Below, in pieces: positions 15,845-27,635 of a DNA stretch of 51,553 bases; the first letter of the stretch is position 1; the number at the start of each line of letters is the position of its first letter. This DNA comes from Bacteroidales bacterium. GTDB taxonomy: Bacteria; Bacteroidota; Bacteroidia; Bacteroidales; UBA932. The notes below the pieces were generated by a model, which saw nothing but the letters and a program-made list of their open reading frames with translations, did not search any database and was not told the DNA's origin. The position numbers and the translations under genes were made by a program. The stretch is taken from positions 1-51,553 of the forward strand of contig JAFYXO010000021.1 in NCBI GenBank assembly GCA_017546125.1, read 5' to 3'.

Positions 15845-17092
15845 TTAGTCTTGTGGGTATTCCCAGTTAAGGATTTTGTAGAAGTCGTACTCCTCAGGGT
15901 TAGCAAGATATTTCTTAGCTGCCTCGTAATCCTCTGGTTTGATGTAGTGAGTTTCGTATTTGAATACGTTTTGTACCTCTTCGCTGGTGATGTCCACAAG
16001 TCTTGGTGGAATCTTGCCAGTCTCAGGGTCTTGTAGATCTGTCAAGTAAAGTGGAGTAGCGATACCTCTGCCATCAACATAAACCATACAACCGGTCTCG
16101 CCAGCGTGGAACAATTTCCAAACACCGTAAGCAAGTTGTGAACAGTAAGTAAGGTCAAATGCTACTGGAGTTTGACATCTTACATCGTAACCGATCTCTA
16201 CTGGACGGGTCTTAACTTTGATACCAAGCTCTTTCATCTTGTTCTCAAGAACAGTGTTGAACACTTGTGCTTTAGACACTTTACCAAGCTCTGGGTGACC
16301 GTGAGCATCGAAAGAGAATGTCACACCTGAGTTCTTAAGATCCTCATCGCTAAGGATATGGAACACACCTTCAGAGATCATTACACCACCATAAGTTACA
16401 CCCATAAGCTGTCTCTTAACGATAGATGAGATAGCCAACTTAACGATCTTCTCGATAGAAACGTCAGTTTTGTTGAACATCTCAGGGATAACTACCATAG
16501 GATAGTGGCAAGAAGCTGCAATACCTAGTGCCAAGTGACCAGCCGAACGGCCCATAGCAGAGATAAGATACCAGGTACCGCTGGTACGTGCATCTTCATA
16601 CACTGTGGTAGCCACTCTGGTACCCTCAGATTTAGCCGAGTTGTAACCGAAAGTAGGTTGGTTGTTAGGAAGAGGAAGGTCATTATCGATAGTCTTAGGA
16701 ACGTGGATGTTCTGGATAGGATAATTCTTGCTCTTTAGGAATTTTGCAATACGGTTGGCTGTAGAAGCGGTATCGTCACCACCTACAGTAACCAATAGTT
16801 TGATATTGTTCTCTTTGAAGAATGTCTCGTTGAAGTTTTTCTCGAAATCTTCTTGGGTTGGTTTGTAACGGCTCATCATAAGATAAGAACCACCACGGTT
16901 GAAGATTGAGTCAGCAAGGAAGAAGTCCATGTCGGTATATCTTGGCTCTTTAGAGAAGATAGCCGAATAACCTCCGTGAAGTCCGATTACTCTATACCCT
17001 TTTGAAAGGAAAGTTTTGGCGATAGTACCTACTACTGTGTTAATTCCTGGTGCTGGACCACCACCGGTAAGGATAACAATTGAATCTTTCAT
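15845..17092 (-). CDS. PPi-type 6-phosphofructokinase
   Basis: A 415-residue phosphofructokinase, phosphorylating fructose 6-phosphate in glycolysis. The phosphoryl-donor site reads GGDDT (residues 104-108), with Asp in place of the Gly that ATP-dependent enzymes have (GGDGS). Lys133 in PKTIDND occupies the other diagnostic position. Both features point to pyrophosphate as donor, making the step reversible. The catalytic TIDND motif and the MGRSAGHLA motif that contacts the sugar phosphate are intact. The gene is monocistronic, with a terminator after it and a candidate promoter box at 17139-17146. Donor specificity is inferred from residues only. Confidence 0.92.
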   Translation of the reverse strand: MKDSIVILTGGGPAPGINTVVGTIAKTFLSKGYRVIGLHGGYSAIFSKEPRYTDMDFFLADSIFNRGGSYLMMSRYKPTQEDFEKNFNETFFKENNIKLLVTVGGDDTASTANRIAKFLKSKNYPIQNIHVPKTIDNDLPLPNNQPTFGYNSAKSEGTRVATTVYEDARTSGTWYLISAMGRSAGHLALGIAASCHYPMVVIPEMFNKTDVSIEKIVKLAISSIVKRQLMGVTYGGVMISEGVFHILSDEDLKNSGVTFSFDAHGHPELGKVSKAQVFNTVLENKMKELGIKVKTRPVEIGYDVRCQTPVAFDLTYCSQLAYGVWKLFHAGETGCMVYVDGRGIATPLYLTDLQDPETGKIPPRLVDITSEEVQNVFKYETHYIKPEDYEAAKKYLANPEEYDFYKILNWEYPQD

Positions 17093-17138
17093 TGTTTAGT
17101 CTCTCTAAAATTAAAATCTCTCTTATTTTTTGTCGGCG

Positions 17139-17146
17139 CAAAAGTA
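17139..17146 (-). promoter_or_regulatory. Candidate -7 promoter box for the phosphofructokinase gene
   Basis: TACTTTTG on the reverse strand matches TAnnTTTG exactly. It would give a 5' leader of about 40 nt. The -33 region is only T-rich. Confidence 0.5.
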
Positions 17147-17188
17147 ATACATCTGGCTAATTAAAAAAAATTTATAAGCACTATTTTT

Positions 17189-17222
17189 ATTGAGGATTTT
17201 TCCTCTATTTTTCTTAATTTTG
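17189..17222 (+). promoter_or_regulatory. Candidate promoter for the ligA gene cluster
   Basis: ATTG (17189-17192) and TAATTTTG (17215-17222) match the Bacteroidota -33 and -7 boxes with a slightly long 22-nt spacer. The predicted transcript would start only a few nt before the ligA ATG at 17232, which lowers confidence. Confidence 0.35.
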
Positions 17223-17225
17223 TGA

Positions 17226-19313
<2,088 letters not shown>

Positions 19314-19315
19314 AT

Positions 19316-20497
19316 ATGACTCTGATTTCAAATAAAATACACTATATCGGTACAAACGACCGTAAAAAACACCTGTTTGAAAACAACTGGCCACTCCCTT
19401 ATGGAGTCGCTTACAACACATACTTGATCGCTGACGAGCACCCTGCCCTTGTGGATACTCTTGAGTATGGCTCAGACAACGATTACCTGACCCGCATCAA
19501 TACCATTCTGGAGGGTCGCCCCCTTGAGTATCTTATCATCAACCACCTTGAGCCTGACCACTCAAGCATGATCGGTGAGATCCTCAAAGCCTACCCAAAT
19601 GTGACTGTGGTAGGCAACTGCACCACTTTCAAACTTCTCGAGAACTACTACCCTGTACCAGCAGAGCAGAAACTTGAGGTGATGGATGGGAGCACATTGT
19701 CACTAGGTCATCATGTACTCACTTTTGCGTGGGTTCCATGGGTTCACTGGCCAGAGACTATGGTCACATACGACACCACAGACAAGGTCCTTTTCTCTTG
19801 CGACGCATTCGGAGGCTTCGGTACACTTGACGGAGGTATCTTCGACGACGAGATTGATTTCGAGAGAAATTATTTGTCAGAGATGAGGAGATACTACTCA
19901 AACATCGTGGGCAAATGGAGCGACAAGGTGCAGCTTGCATTCAAAAAGCTGGCAGGCCTTGAGATAAAGATCATCTGCCCTTCTCATGGCCCTATCTGGA
20001 GGGAGAACCCAGGCAAAGTCCTCGGACTTTACGACAAATGGAGCCGTCACGAGGCTGAAAAGGGTGTAGTTATTGTCTATGCTTCCATGTATGGCAATAC
20101 TGAGAAGATGGCAGACAGCATCGCCCGCGCTATCGCTGAGGAGGGTATCAAGAACATCCGGGTGTTCGACGTATCTAAGACTCACGTATCTTACCTGATC
20201 AATGAGATCTGGGAGTACAATGGCCTTATCCTGGGCACATGTGCTTACAACGGCGAGATGCACCCTATGATGCACCACCTGGTACACGAAATATCTGTGG
20301 CTAACCCTCAAAACAAAGTGGTGGGCGTATTCGGTTCGTCATCATGGAATGGCGCAGGTGTAAGGACACTTAAAAAGAAACTCACTGAGATGAAGATGGA
20401 TTTCATCGAGAAAGGTGTGGAGTTGAGCGGTGTCACCACTCAGGAGAAGCTTTCAGGTGTTAAAGACTTTGCTAAAGAATTTGTAAACAAACTATAA
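19316..20497 (+). CDS. fprA: Flavodiiron protein (A-type flavoprotein)
   Basis: A 393-residue flavodiiron protein that reduces O2 to water and/or NO to N2O in the cytoplasm. The N-terminal MBL-type domain carries a full diiron ligand set: His77, Glu79, Asp81 and His82 (HLEPDH), then His144, Asp163 and His224. The C-terminal flavodoxin domain begins near residue 250 with the FMN-phosphate loop YASMYGNTEKM. No rubredoxin or flavin-reductase domain is fused, so electrons must come from a separate carrier. Along with the superoxide reductase at 1279 it points to oxygen defence in an anaerobe. Its neighbour hydG serves an oxygen-sensitive enzyme. Confidence 0.95.
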   Translation: MTLISNKIHYIGTNDRKKHLFENNWPLPYGVAYNTYLIADEHPALVDTLEYGSDNDYLTRINTILEGRPLEYLIINHLEPDHSSMIGEILKAYPNVTVVGNCTTFKLLENYYPVPAEQKLEVMDGSTLSLGHHVLTFAWVPWVHWPETMVTYDTTDKVLFSCDAFGGFGTLDGGIFDDEIDFERNYLSEMRRYYSNIVGKWSDKVQLAFKKLAGLEIKIICPSHGPIWRENPGKVLGLYDKWSRHEAEKGVVIVYASMYGNTEKMADSIARAIAEEGIKNIRVFDVSKTHVSYLINEIWEYNGLILGTCAYNGEMHPMMHHLVHEISVANPQNKVVGVFGSSSWNGAGVRTLKKKLTEMKMDFIEKGVELSGVTTQEKLSGVKDFAKEFVNKL

Positions 20498-20507
20498 GGA
20501 TATCACT

Positions 20508-21410
20508 ATGGCGGAAAGGGGCAGAAAATTCATCCTATGGGGCAAAAGGCAGCTCAAAATAGTAGCCTTTACCCTTGACAACTACAGCAAGCTGGGTCTC
20601 AACTGGCAGGCTGTGGCTTTGAGCTTTTTCTCCACTATGGCGGTGGTCCCCCTTATCGCTGTGATTTTCAGCATTACTGACGGCTTTGGAATCAGCAACA
20701 TACTTTACGATCTGATTCACAAATATTTCTCTAACCAGGAGATCATAAATCTCTTCCTCGGATTTGCAAACAACATTCTGGCCAGCACAGACTACAGCCT
20801 TTACGGGATAATCTCCTTCGGAGTCTTCCTCTGGCTGGTGGTGTGGCTGATGCTTTGCGTGGAGAGATCCTTCAACAATATCTGGTTCGTGGAGACATCG
20901 AGAGTGTGGTGGAAAAGGTTGATGTCATACTTCCTCATCCTTTTGATGGCCCCATTTGTATCGATCCTCTTCCTAGGTATGGCGGTAGTCATATCAAATG
21001 GGATCAAAAATATGTGGATGGTGGAGATACCGTTCCTGGATATGAGGGATATAATCCAATGGCTCATATTCTACGGTGTGGCGGCATTGATCTTTGCCAC
21101 AATGTTCAAATTCATCCCGAACGCCAAAGTCAAATTCTCAAATGCATTCAAGGCAGCGCTGCTCGCTTCGGCGGCATTTACCATAGTGCAGTTCTTTTAC
21201 CTTGAGACCCAGATTTTTGTCACCAGAATCAATGCAGTGTATGGTGTATTTGCAGCCATCCCCCTATTTATGGTGTGGGTAAACATCGGCTGGTTCATAA
21301 TCATCATCGGTGCGCAAGTGTCATACTCTATCCAGAACCTCGACTCATACCACAAGGAGTTCCATCTGAGTGACCTTGAAAAACTGAATTTATTAAGAAG
21401 ACGCAAATGA
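20508..21410 (+). CDS. YihY/virulence factor BrkB family membrane protein
   Basis: A 300-residue inner-membrane protein of the YihY/BrkB family (PF03631), with six predicted membrane segments. Typical features are the early LNWQAVALSFFSTMAVVPLIAVIFSI region, the LWLVVWLMLCVERSFNNIW segment, and the C-terminal VYGVFAAIPLFMVWVNIGWFIIIIGAQVSYSIQN. The older RNase BN label for this family is wrong, and its true function is unknown. It overlaps hydG by four bases (ATGA), so the two are translationally coupled. Confidence 0.9.
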   Translation: MAERGRKFILWGKRQLKIVAFTLDNYSKLGLNWQAVALSFFSTMAVVPLIAVIFSITDGFGISNILYDLIHKYFSNQEIINLFLGFANNILASTDYSLYGIISFGVFLWLVVWLMLCVERSFNNIWFVETSRVWWKRLMSYFLILLMAPFVSILFLGMAVVISNGIKNMWMVEIPFLDMRDIIQWLIFYGVAALIFATMFKFIPNAKVKFSNAFKAALLASAAFTIVQFFYLETQIFVTRINAVYGVFAAIPLFMVWVNIGWFIIIIGAQVSYSIQNLDSYHKEFHLSDLEKLNLLRRRK

Positions 21411-22807
21411 ACAAATATAAGAATTTCATAAACGACGCCCATCTTCAGGCTCTTATCCGTGATACCCGTGAGGACATGGCCAGGAGCAGGGAGATTTTTG
21501 CCAAGAGCAAGGAGAAAAAGGCCTTGAACCTTGAAGAGGTGGCAGCACTTATTGCCATCGAATCGAAAGAGGGGCTCGACGAGCTGTTTGCGACCGCGAG
21601 GGAGCTTAAGAGATCGATTTATGGCAACCGCATTGTCCTCTTTGCCCCCCTTTATATCGGCAACTATTGCATTAACAACTGCAAATATTGCGGTTTCCGC
21701 AGCACGCTGAATACCACCGTGCGCCACACATTGAGTACTCAGGAGCTTGAGAATGAGATTACTGCCCTTGAAAACGAGGGGCACAAAAGGCTTATTCTGG
21801 TATACGGGGAGCACCCCAAATATACCCCTGAGTTCATTGCCCAAACCGTCAGGACCGCCTATTCGGTCAAATCGGGCAATGGGGAGATCCGCCGTGTCAA
21901 TATCAATGCCGCTCCGCTCGATGTGGAGGGGTACAAAATAGTGAAAGAGGCAGGTATCGGGACATTCCAGGTGTTCCAGGAGACCTACCACGAAGAGACT
22001 TACGCCAAATATCACCCTGCAGGGAGCCCTAAGAGCGATTACCACTGGAGACTCCACGCGATGGACAGAGCTTTCGAAGGGGGTATCGACGATATGGGTA
22101 TCGGCGCATTGTTCGGACTTTACGACTGGAGATACGAGGTCCTCGGACTTGTATCACACGCCATCCACCTTCAGGAGACTCACGGAGTGGGGCCTCATAC
22201 CATCAGTTTCCCCAGAATCCAGCCAGCTAACGGCTTGAACCTCGAACTCCCATACAGGGTAAGCGATGAGGACTTCAAGAAATTGGTAGCAATCCTCCGC
22301 CTTGCAGTCCCTTACACAGGTCTCATCATGACCGCCCGCGAATCGAAAGCTATCCGCGACGAGGTGATGGAGTTCGGCGTAAGCCAGATAGATGCCGGGA
22401 CCAAGCTTGAGATCGGAGGGTACAATCAGGAGAGAGAGGGAAATGAGCAGGATCTTAAGAAAGAGCAGTTTGCAGTGGGTGACACCCGCAACCTCGATGA
22501 GGTGATGAGATGGCTTCTGAGCAGAGATTTCATCCCAAGTTTCTGCACAGCATGTTACCGTGTAGGGAGGACAGGCACACACTTTATGGAGTATGCCATC
22601 CCCGGTTTCATCAAGAAATTCTGCACCCGCAACGCCATCCTCACACTGGCCGAATATCTGGAAGACTACTCATCCGAAGAGACCAAAAAGGTGGGATACG
22701 ATTTGATAGAGAGGGAGATAGAGATGCTCCCCACTGAAGAGCAGAAGGAGAATACCCGTCAAAGACTGGAGAAGATTAAAAAAGGTACACGCGATATACT
22801 TTATTAA
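21407..22807 (+). CDS. hydG: [FeFe]-hydrogenase maturase HydG (radical SAM)
   Basis: A 466-residue radical-SAM tyrosine lyase that makes the CO and CN ligands of the [FeFe]-hydrogenase H cluster. The SAM-binding [4Fe-4S] motif is Cys88-x3-Cys92-x2-Cys95 (YCINNCKYC). The feature that separates HydG from ThiH is a C-terminal cluster motif CX2CX22C, seen here as Cys380, Cys383 and Cys406 (SFCTACYRVGRTG... KKFC). Length and the HFMEYAIPGFIKKF segment also match HydG. hydE, hydF and the hydrogenase itself are not in the window, so the maturation genes are scattered. The start overlaps the stop of the yihY-like gene. Confidence 0.93.
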   Translation: MNKYKNFINDAHLQALIRDTREDMARSREIFAKSKEKKALNLEEVAALIAIESKEGLDELFATARELKRSIYGNRIVLFAPLYIGNYCINNCKYCGFRSTLNTTVRHTLSTQELENEITALENEGHKRLILVYGEHPKYTPEFIAQTVRTAYSVKSGNGEIRRVNINAAPLDVEGYKIVKEAGIGTFQVFQETYHEETYAKYHPAGSPKSDYHWRLHAMDRAFEGGIDDMGIGALFGLYDWRYEVLGLVSHAIHLQETHGVGPHTISFPRIQPANGLNLELPYRVSDEDFKKLVAILRLAVPYTGLIMTARESKAIRDEVMEFGVSQIDAGTKLEIGGYNQEREGNEQDLKKEQFAVGDTRNLDEVMRWLLSRDFIPSFCTACYRVGRTGTHFMEYAIPGFIKKFCTRNAILTLAEYLEDYSSEETKKVGYDLIEREIEMLPTEEQKENTRQRLEKIKKGTRDILY

Positions 22808-22809
22808 TT

Positions 22810-25125
22810 ATGGTAGAATTTACACAAGAGGATCATGACCTTATCAATCAGGAGTTCGAAGAGCTCAGAGTGGTCAGTTTGAAAAGATGTGCTTCCCAAG
22901 AGGAGTATGAAGGTGTCATCAAGGCGTTCGAGTTCGCCAATGAGGCCCACAAGGGTGTGCGCCGCCGTTCGGGCATACCTTATATTATACACCCCATACA
23001 GGTAGCAAAAATAGTGGTTCAGGAGATAGGTTTGGGTTACAAATCTATCGCAGCGGCACTTTTGCACGACGTAGTGGAGGACACAGACTACACTGTTCAG
23101 GATATCGAAAGGCTTTTCGGCACCAAGATCGCATCCCTTGTGGATGGTCTGACCAAGATCAAAGCTGCCTTGGACACAGGTCCTGGGGCAAATTTGCAGG
23201 CCGAAAACTTCAAGAGAATTCTACTTACACTCAATGAGGATGTTCGCGTCGTCCTCATCAAGCTTGCTGACCGTCTCCACAATGTGAGGACCATCGACTC
23301 GATGCCTGACCACAAGAAGGACAAAATCCTCAGTGAGACCATGTATATCTTCGTACCCCTTGCTCACAGGCTGGGTCTCTACAGCATGAAGTCGGAGATG
23401 GAGAATATATGGCTCAAGACCAGGGAACCGGAGGCTTACGCCCAGATCAAAGCGAGAATCGACGACATGGTAAACCGCAAGGATTGTCAGATGGACACAT
23501 TCCTGGAGCCTATCGTGAAGGTCCTATCTGATGAAGGATTCCAGTTCTCTGTCCTCAAAAGGACCAAGACCCCCTACTCCATCTGGAAAAAGATGGCTAC
23601 CAAAGGGGTGGCATTTGAAGAGATCTATGACCTTTATGCCGTACGCATCATCTTCAAACCACTCGAAGGGTACGATGAGAGGACTCAGGCCTGGCACATA
23701 TATGCCCTTGTAACAGGGATTTACCGATCGAAGACTGACCGTATCCGCGACTGGGTATCACAGCCAAAATCAAACGGTTATGAAGCACTTCACTGCACAG
23801 TAATGAGCAACACCGGAAACTGGATAGAGGTACAGATCCGTTCGGAGAGGATGAATGCGATAGCCGAGAGGGGTATCGCCGCCCATTGGACATACAAACA
23901 GCAGGGGATCGACAATGATTCCCAGGGTGTGGAACAGAAGATGGACCACTGGCTCGATATGGTGCGCGACGTATTGGAGAACCCAGATGCAAACGCACTC
24001 AAATTCCTTGACAAATTCCACGAAAGCCTACTTGGCTCAGAGATATATGTTTTCACCCCTAAAGGTGAATCCAAAACACTTCCTAAAGGTGCCACTGCAC
24101 TCGATTTCGCATACTATATCCACTCTCAGGTGGGTAACCACGCGATCGCTGCCAAGGTCAATATGAAACTGGTACCTCTGTCACAGGTGCTTAAGAACGG
24201 CGACCAGGTGGAGATCATCACCGCCGAGTCGCAAAAGCCACAGAGGGAGTGGCTCGATTTCCTAAAAACAGGAAAGGCGAGAAATATCGTTTTCGACCAC
24301 ATAAAAGAGTCGATTGCAGCCACCCTCAAGAAGGGTCAGGATATCCTTGAAGAGGAGTTGGCCAAATATGGCATCAAACCTCAGAACAGAGTCCTCAAAA
24401 AGCTCATCGAAGCATACAATATGAACAACAAGGATGAGCTCTACACCAAGATATCTGCAGGTATCATCAAACTTGACAATCTCGAGAGTATCCTCAAGAA
24501 GAACACCCTCAATAAGAATGTGATGTACTGGACACTCCAGTTCCTCAAGAGCAATAAGGAGCCTGTGGTGGATGACCCTGAACTATATGAGGATGATGAT
24601 GACGATTTCACCTTCGGTGGCAGCTCACCCAAGGATGAGGTCAAGGTAAAGATGGGTAAAAACAAGGAGTATATCCTTGAGGAGAATGCCAAAGAGAAGA
24701 CCCTCTCCTACACCACTGCCGACTGCTGCCACCCTATCCCTGGTGACAATGTCGTGGGATTCATGGAGTCTGACGGCACAGTGATAGTACACAAAAAGAC
24801 CTGCCCTAACGCCATCGAGAGGGCTGCCAAAGAGGGTGAGAAGATAGTAAATGCCAAATGGTCAAAGCATACAGTGATGTCTCACCTGGCACGTGTAAGG
24901 CTATGGGGTATGGACAGGCTCGGTATCTTGAACGACGTCACCAAAGCTATCTCCAAAGAGCTTAGCATCAACCTCAGAAAGGTGAATGTGGAGACACACG
25001 ACGGCGTATTCGAAGGGTTCCTTGACTGCTATGTACACCACACAGAGGACCTGGAGAAGATGATGTCGGTATTGAAGAAAATCAAAGGTATCGAAAGTGT
25101 AACCAGAGTAGATATCACAGAATAG
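22810..25125 (+). CDS. RelA/SpoT-family (p)ppGpp synthetase/hydrolase
   Basis: A 771-residue long RSH enzyme controlling the stringent response. The hydrolase HD domain is intact by motif (His61; His86-Asp87 with Glu90-Asp91 in LLHDVVEDTD). The synthetase domain has DLYAVRIIFKP, the G-loop-like SQPKSNGYEALH and the EVQIRSERMNAIAERGIAAHW segment. A TGS domain follows (YVFTPKGESKTLPKGATALDFAYYIHS), then a helical region, a Cys-containing segment (TTADCCHPIPGDNVVGF) and a C-terminal ACT domain. Both activities seem possible, as in Rel/SpoT-type enzymes. An acidic run (YEDDDDDF) near residue 597 is a local oddity. It starts 2 bp after hydG. Confidence 0.95.
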   Translation: MVEFTQEDHDLINQEFEELRVVSLKRCASQEEYEGVIKAFEFANEAHKGVRRRSGIPYIIHPIQVAKIVVQEIGLGYKSIAAALLHDVVEDTDYTVQDIERLFGTKIASLVDGLTKIKAALDTGPGANLQAENFKRILLTLNEDVRVVLIKLADRLHNVRTIDSMPDHKKDKILSETMYIFVPLAHRLGLYSMKSEMENIWLKTREPEAYAQIKARIDDMVNRKDCQMDTFLEPIVKVLSDEGFQFSVLKRTKTPYSIWKKMATKGVAFEEIYDLYAVRIIFKPLEGYDERTQAWHIYALVTGIYRSKTDRIRDWVSQPKSNGYEALHCTVMSNTGNWIEVQIRSERMNAIAERGIAAHWTYKQQGIDNDSQGVEQKMDHWLDMVRDVLENPDANALKFLDKFHESLLGSEIYVFTPKGESKTLPKGATALDFAYYIHSQVGNHAIAAKVNMKLVPLSQVLKNGDQVEIITAESQKPQREWLDFLKTGKARNIVFDHIKESIAATLKKGQDILEEELAKYGIKPQNRVLKKLIEAYNMNNKDELYTKISAGIIKLDNLESILKKNTLNKNVMYWTLQFLKSNKEPVVDDPELYEDDDDDFTFGGSSPKDEVKVKMGKNKEYILEENAKEKTLSYTTADCCHPIPGDNVVGFMESDGTVIVHKKTCPNAIERAAKEGEKIVNAKWSKHTVMSHLARVRLWGMDRLGILNDVTKAISKELSINLRKVNVETHDGVFEGFLDCYVHHTEDLEKMMSVLKKIKGIESVTRVDITE

Positions 25126-25127
25126 TA

Positions 25128-26939
25128 ATGAGAAGAAGCACCTATATAATATCAGTTATCTGCCTGACACTGGTCTCGATGCTTTTTGCCCCATCGTGTG
25201 CAAATACATCCACACCACCATCGGGCGGACCGAAGGATACCATCCCACCCACACTGGATGAGACAGTTCCCCTACCCAACAGCACAAATGTATCTGTTCT
25301 CCCTAAAAAGAACAGTGTCATACTTACATTCAGCGAATTTGTGGTATTGAAGGATCCTGCATCCAATTTCTATGTATCGCCACCTTTGAAGAAGAGGGTA
25401 CAGCCCAAAATCAAAGGAAAGAGTGTCGTCCTCACATTCCAGGACACCTTAAAGGAAAACACCACCTACTCCATCGACTTCGGTGACGGCATAGCAGACA
25501 ACAATGAGGGAAATATCTTCCCCAGAATGTCATTCGCATTCTCTACAGGTGACCATGTGGACTCCATCTATACATCCGGCACAGTTCTGGATGCCAAGAC
25601 CCAGTTCCCAAAAGAGAAAATCACTGTGGTTCTCCATACTGACCCATCAGACTCGGCTGTGTTCAATCTGCTCCCTGTAGCAGCAGCCAAGAGTGACAAA
25701 TGGGGCTACTTTACCATAAGAAACATAAAACCGGGCGCATACAGAGTTTACGCTATCGAAGACCTCAATAACAACAACAAATATGACCCGGGCGAAGAGT
25801 CTGTGGCATTCCTTGACTCACTTTTCGTGGCAGACAGCGTAATGAGGGCAGACAGACCCGAACTTTTGTCGTATGATCCTAAAGATACATCAGGGATCAT
25901 GTCCAGACCATCCGCGATGCAGCTCAACCTCTTCAAAGAGCACTCATCCAAACAGTACATCAGGGAGAATGTCCGTCTGAGCAAAAGGAGCGCCTACATC
26001 AAATTCAACGCCCCATACGTCAAGATCGACACACTTCAGATCGCCGGTATCCCCGATGACAAGATTATCAGGGAGTTCAACATAATGGAGGACAGTTTGT
26101 CACTATGGTTCAACGACCAGGGTGAGATCCAGGACACACTCCAGTTCAGGATAAAATACCACAAGACTGATGACTCTCTCCAGACACTGGTATCTACCTG
26201 GGAAGAGTTCAAAATGATGCCTTACAAGAAGAAATTCCAGGAGAACAAGTTTGGCAAACAGGTGGAGGTACTTGACTCTATAGCGAGATATAAAGTGAGC
26301 ATGACCAGTGAGACTATCGAACAGGAGGGTATCACCATAGAGTTCGATTATCCACTTATCAAGGCACCTTTTGACTCTATCCAATATTACCACATCACTG
26401 CCAAACAGCAGAGAGGTGCAGAGGCTTATACTGTCACTCCGGACAGCACCAACATCAGAAAATTCTACATCAAGCCTTCTGGTGAGTTCATGTCGGGATA
26501 CGAGTACCATCTTAAGATTCCACACAGGATTTTCGTCGACATCAACGGAAACCCTGCCGACAGTCTGGTCAAGAAGGTGACCCTTCCAAACAATGACGAC
26601 TTGAGCACACTGTTTCTATCTTTGGAGAATGTCAACGGGAAATATATCGTGGAGCTTATCTCCGAGAAGAGGGACAGGGTATTCAGAACATATCATGTAT
26701 CTGAAAGCGGCCAGCTTAAATTCCCATACCTGCAGAAGGGCAAATTCTCCATCCGTATCACAGAGGACAGGAACCGCAACGGTATCCTCGACACCGGCTC
26801 GATACTTGAAAAGAGGCAGCCGGAGAGGGTTATCCTCTATAAATTCGGAAACACTGCCACAGACAAGGACTACATCCTCGAGATACCCGAGAGGACAGAA
26901 TTGGAACAAACCATAGATATTACACAACTGTTCAAATGA
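25128..26939 (+). CDS. Ig-like domain-containing lipoprotein
   Basis: A 603-residue exported lipoprotein (lipobox near APSC, Cys24). It has an N-terminal Big_5-type Ig-like domain (DTIPPTLDETVPLPNSTNV to AFSTGDH, residues 37-142), then a beta-rich segment with carboxypeptidase-regulatory-like features (IKPGAYRVYAIEDLNNNNKYDPGEE), which reappear at the C-terminus (LQKGKFSIRITEDRNRNGILDTG). Such proteins are widespread in Bacteroidota and sit on the periplasmic or outer face of the outer membrane; no specific role is known. It overlaps the next barrel gene by four bases. Confidence 0.85.
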   Translation: MRRSTYIISVICLTLVSMLFAPSCANTSTPPSGGPKDTIPPTLDETVPLPNSTNVSVLPKKNSVILTFSEFVVLKDPASNFYVSPPLKKRVQPKIKGKSVVLTFQDTLKENTTYSIDFGDGIADNNEGNIFPRMSFAFSTGDHVDSIYTSGTVLDAKTQFPKEKITVVLHTDPSDSAVFNLLPVAAAKSDKWGYFTIRNIKPGAYRVYAIEDLNNNNKYDPGEESVAFLDSLFVADSVMRADRPELLSYDPKDTSGIMSRPSAMQLNLFKEHSSKQYIRENVRLSKRSAYIKFNAPYVKIDTLQIAGIPDDKIIREFNIMEDSLSLWFNDQGEIQDTLQFRIKYHKTDDSLQTLVSTWEEFKMMPYKKKFQENKFGKQVEVLDSIARYKVSMTSETIEQEGITIEFDYPLIKAPFDSIQYYHITAKQQRGAEAYTVTPDSTNIRKFYIKPSGEFMSGYEYHLKIPHRIFVDINGNPADSLVKKVTLPNNDDLSTLFLSLENVNGKYIVELISEKRDRVFRTYHVSESGQLKFPYLQKGKFSIRITEDRNRNGILDTGSILEKRQPERVILYKFGNTATDKDYILEIPERTELEQTIDITQLFK

Positions 26940-27625
26940 TCAGATTTTTCAGACATATACTCATCATAGCACTCTTCGTCACCGTCGGGACCACTGCTGC
27001 CAAGGCTCAGGGGGGATTCGTGGAGATCGATACCACTTTCTCCAAAAAAGTGACGGTGAGGCCCACCGAGCACCTGTTGGGTGTCAGGTACAGCTATGAT
27101 ATTACCGGTGTCCACTTCGCTCCAGACCTCAAGGCGGAGCAGGTTCACACCTATAAAAACTACTCTATTTTGTACACCTACTACCACAATTTGTGGGATG
27201 TATGGTCATTCTTCGGGATACAGTTCGGTGCCAAATATTGCCAGTATGGCTTCACATCATACTACAATATTGACAATATGGACCAGACCCTGACTGCGAT
27301 AGAGGTACCCCTGGTGACTCAGCTCAAATACGATGTAGGGAAGCACCTTCGCCTCATGCTGGATATTGGAGGATTTGCCGGTTACCGTCTGGCTACAACC
27401 AATCCCAAAGGGTTTGACGAGTTTGACCAGAGATGGGACTACGGAGCACAGGGAGGGGGTGGAGTGGCACTCAAATTCCACCCTTTCGAGATCCATTTTG
27501 AGGTGCTATACCAATACTCGTTCGCGTTTTTGTACCATCCCGAGAAACTCTCGACCGAATGGTGGCTCTACTCCTACCCCAACAGGTTGAGTTTCAACGT
27601 AGGTCTACACTTTAATTTTGACTAA
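26936..27625 (+). CDS. Outer-membrane beta-barrel protein (PF13568-like, PorT-like)
   Basis: A 229-residue protein with a signal peptide (to about residue 24, TAAKAQ) and alternating hydrophobic/aromatic strands throughout, e.g. LGVRYSYDITGVHF, LGV...FGIQFGAKYCQYGF and NRLSFNVGLHFNFD at the end. The pattern is that of OMP_b-brl_2 barrels, which include PorT of the type IX secretion system. Identity as PorT itself is uncertain: the match is one of length and topology, and no other type IX genes are visible here. It is coupled to the Ig-like lipoprotein gene upstream. Confidence 0.75.
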   Translation: MIRFFRHILIIALFVTVGTTAAKAQGGFVEIDTTFSKKVTVRPTEHLLGVRYSYDITGVHFAPDLKAEQVHTYKNYSILYTYYHNLWDVWSFFGIQFGAKYCQYGFTSYYNIDNMDQTLTAIEVPLVTQLKYDVGKHLRLMLDIGGFAGYRLATTNPKGFDEFDQRWDYGAQGGGGVALKFHPFEIHFEVLYQYSFAFLYHPEKLSTEWWLYSYPNRLSFNVGLHFNFD

Positions 27626-27635
27626 AAGATTGATT

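Noticed and set aside
21407-22807. ThiH (thiamine pathway) instead of HydG
   Set aside because: The C-terminal CX2CX22C cluster motif and the CTACYRVGRTG segment are marks of HydG.
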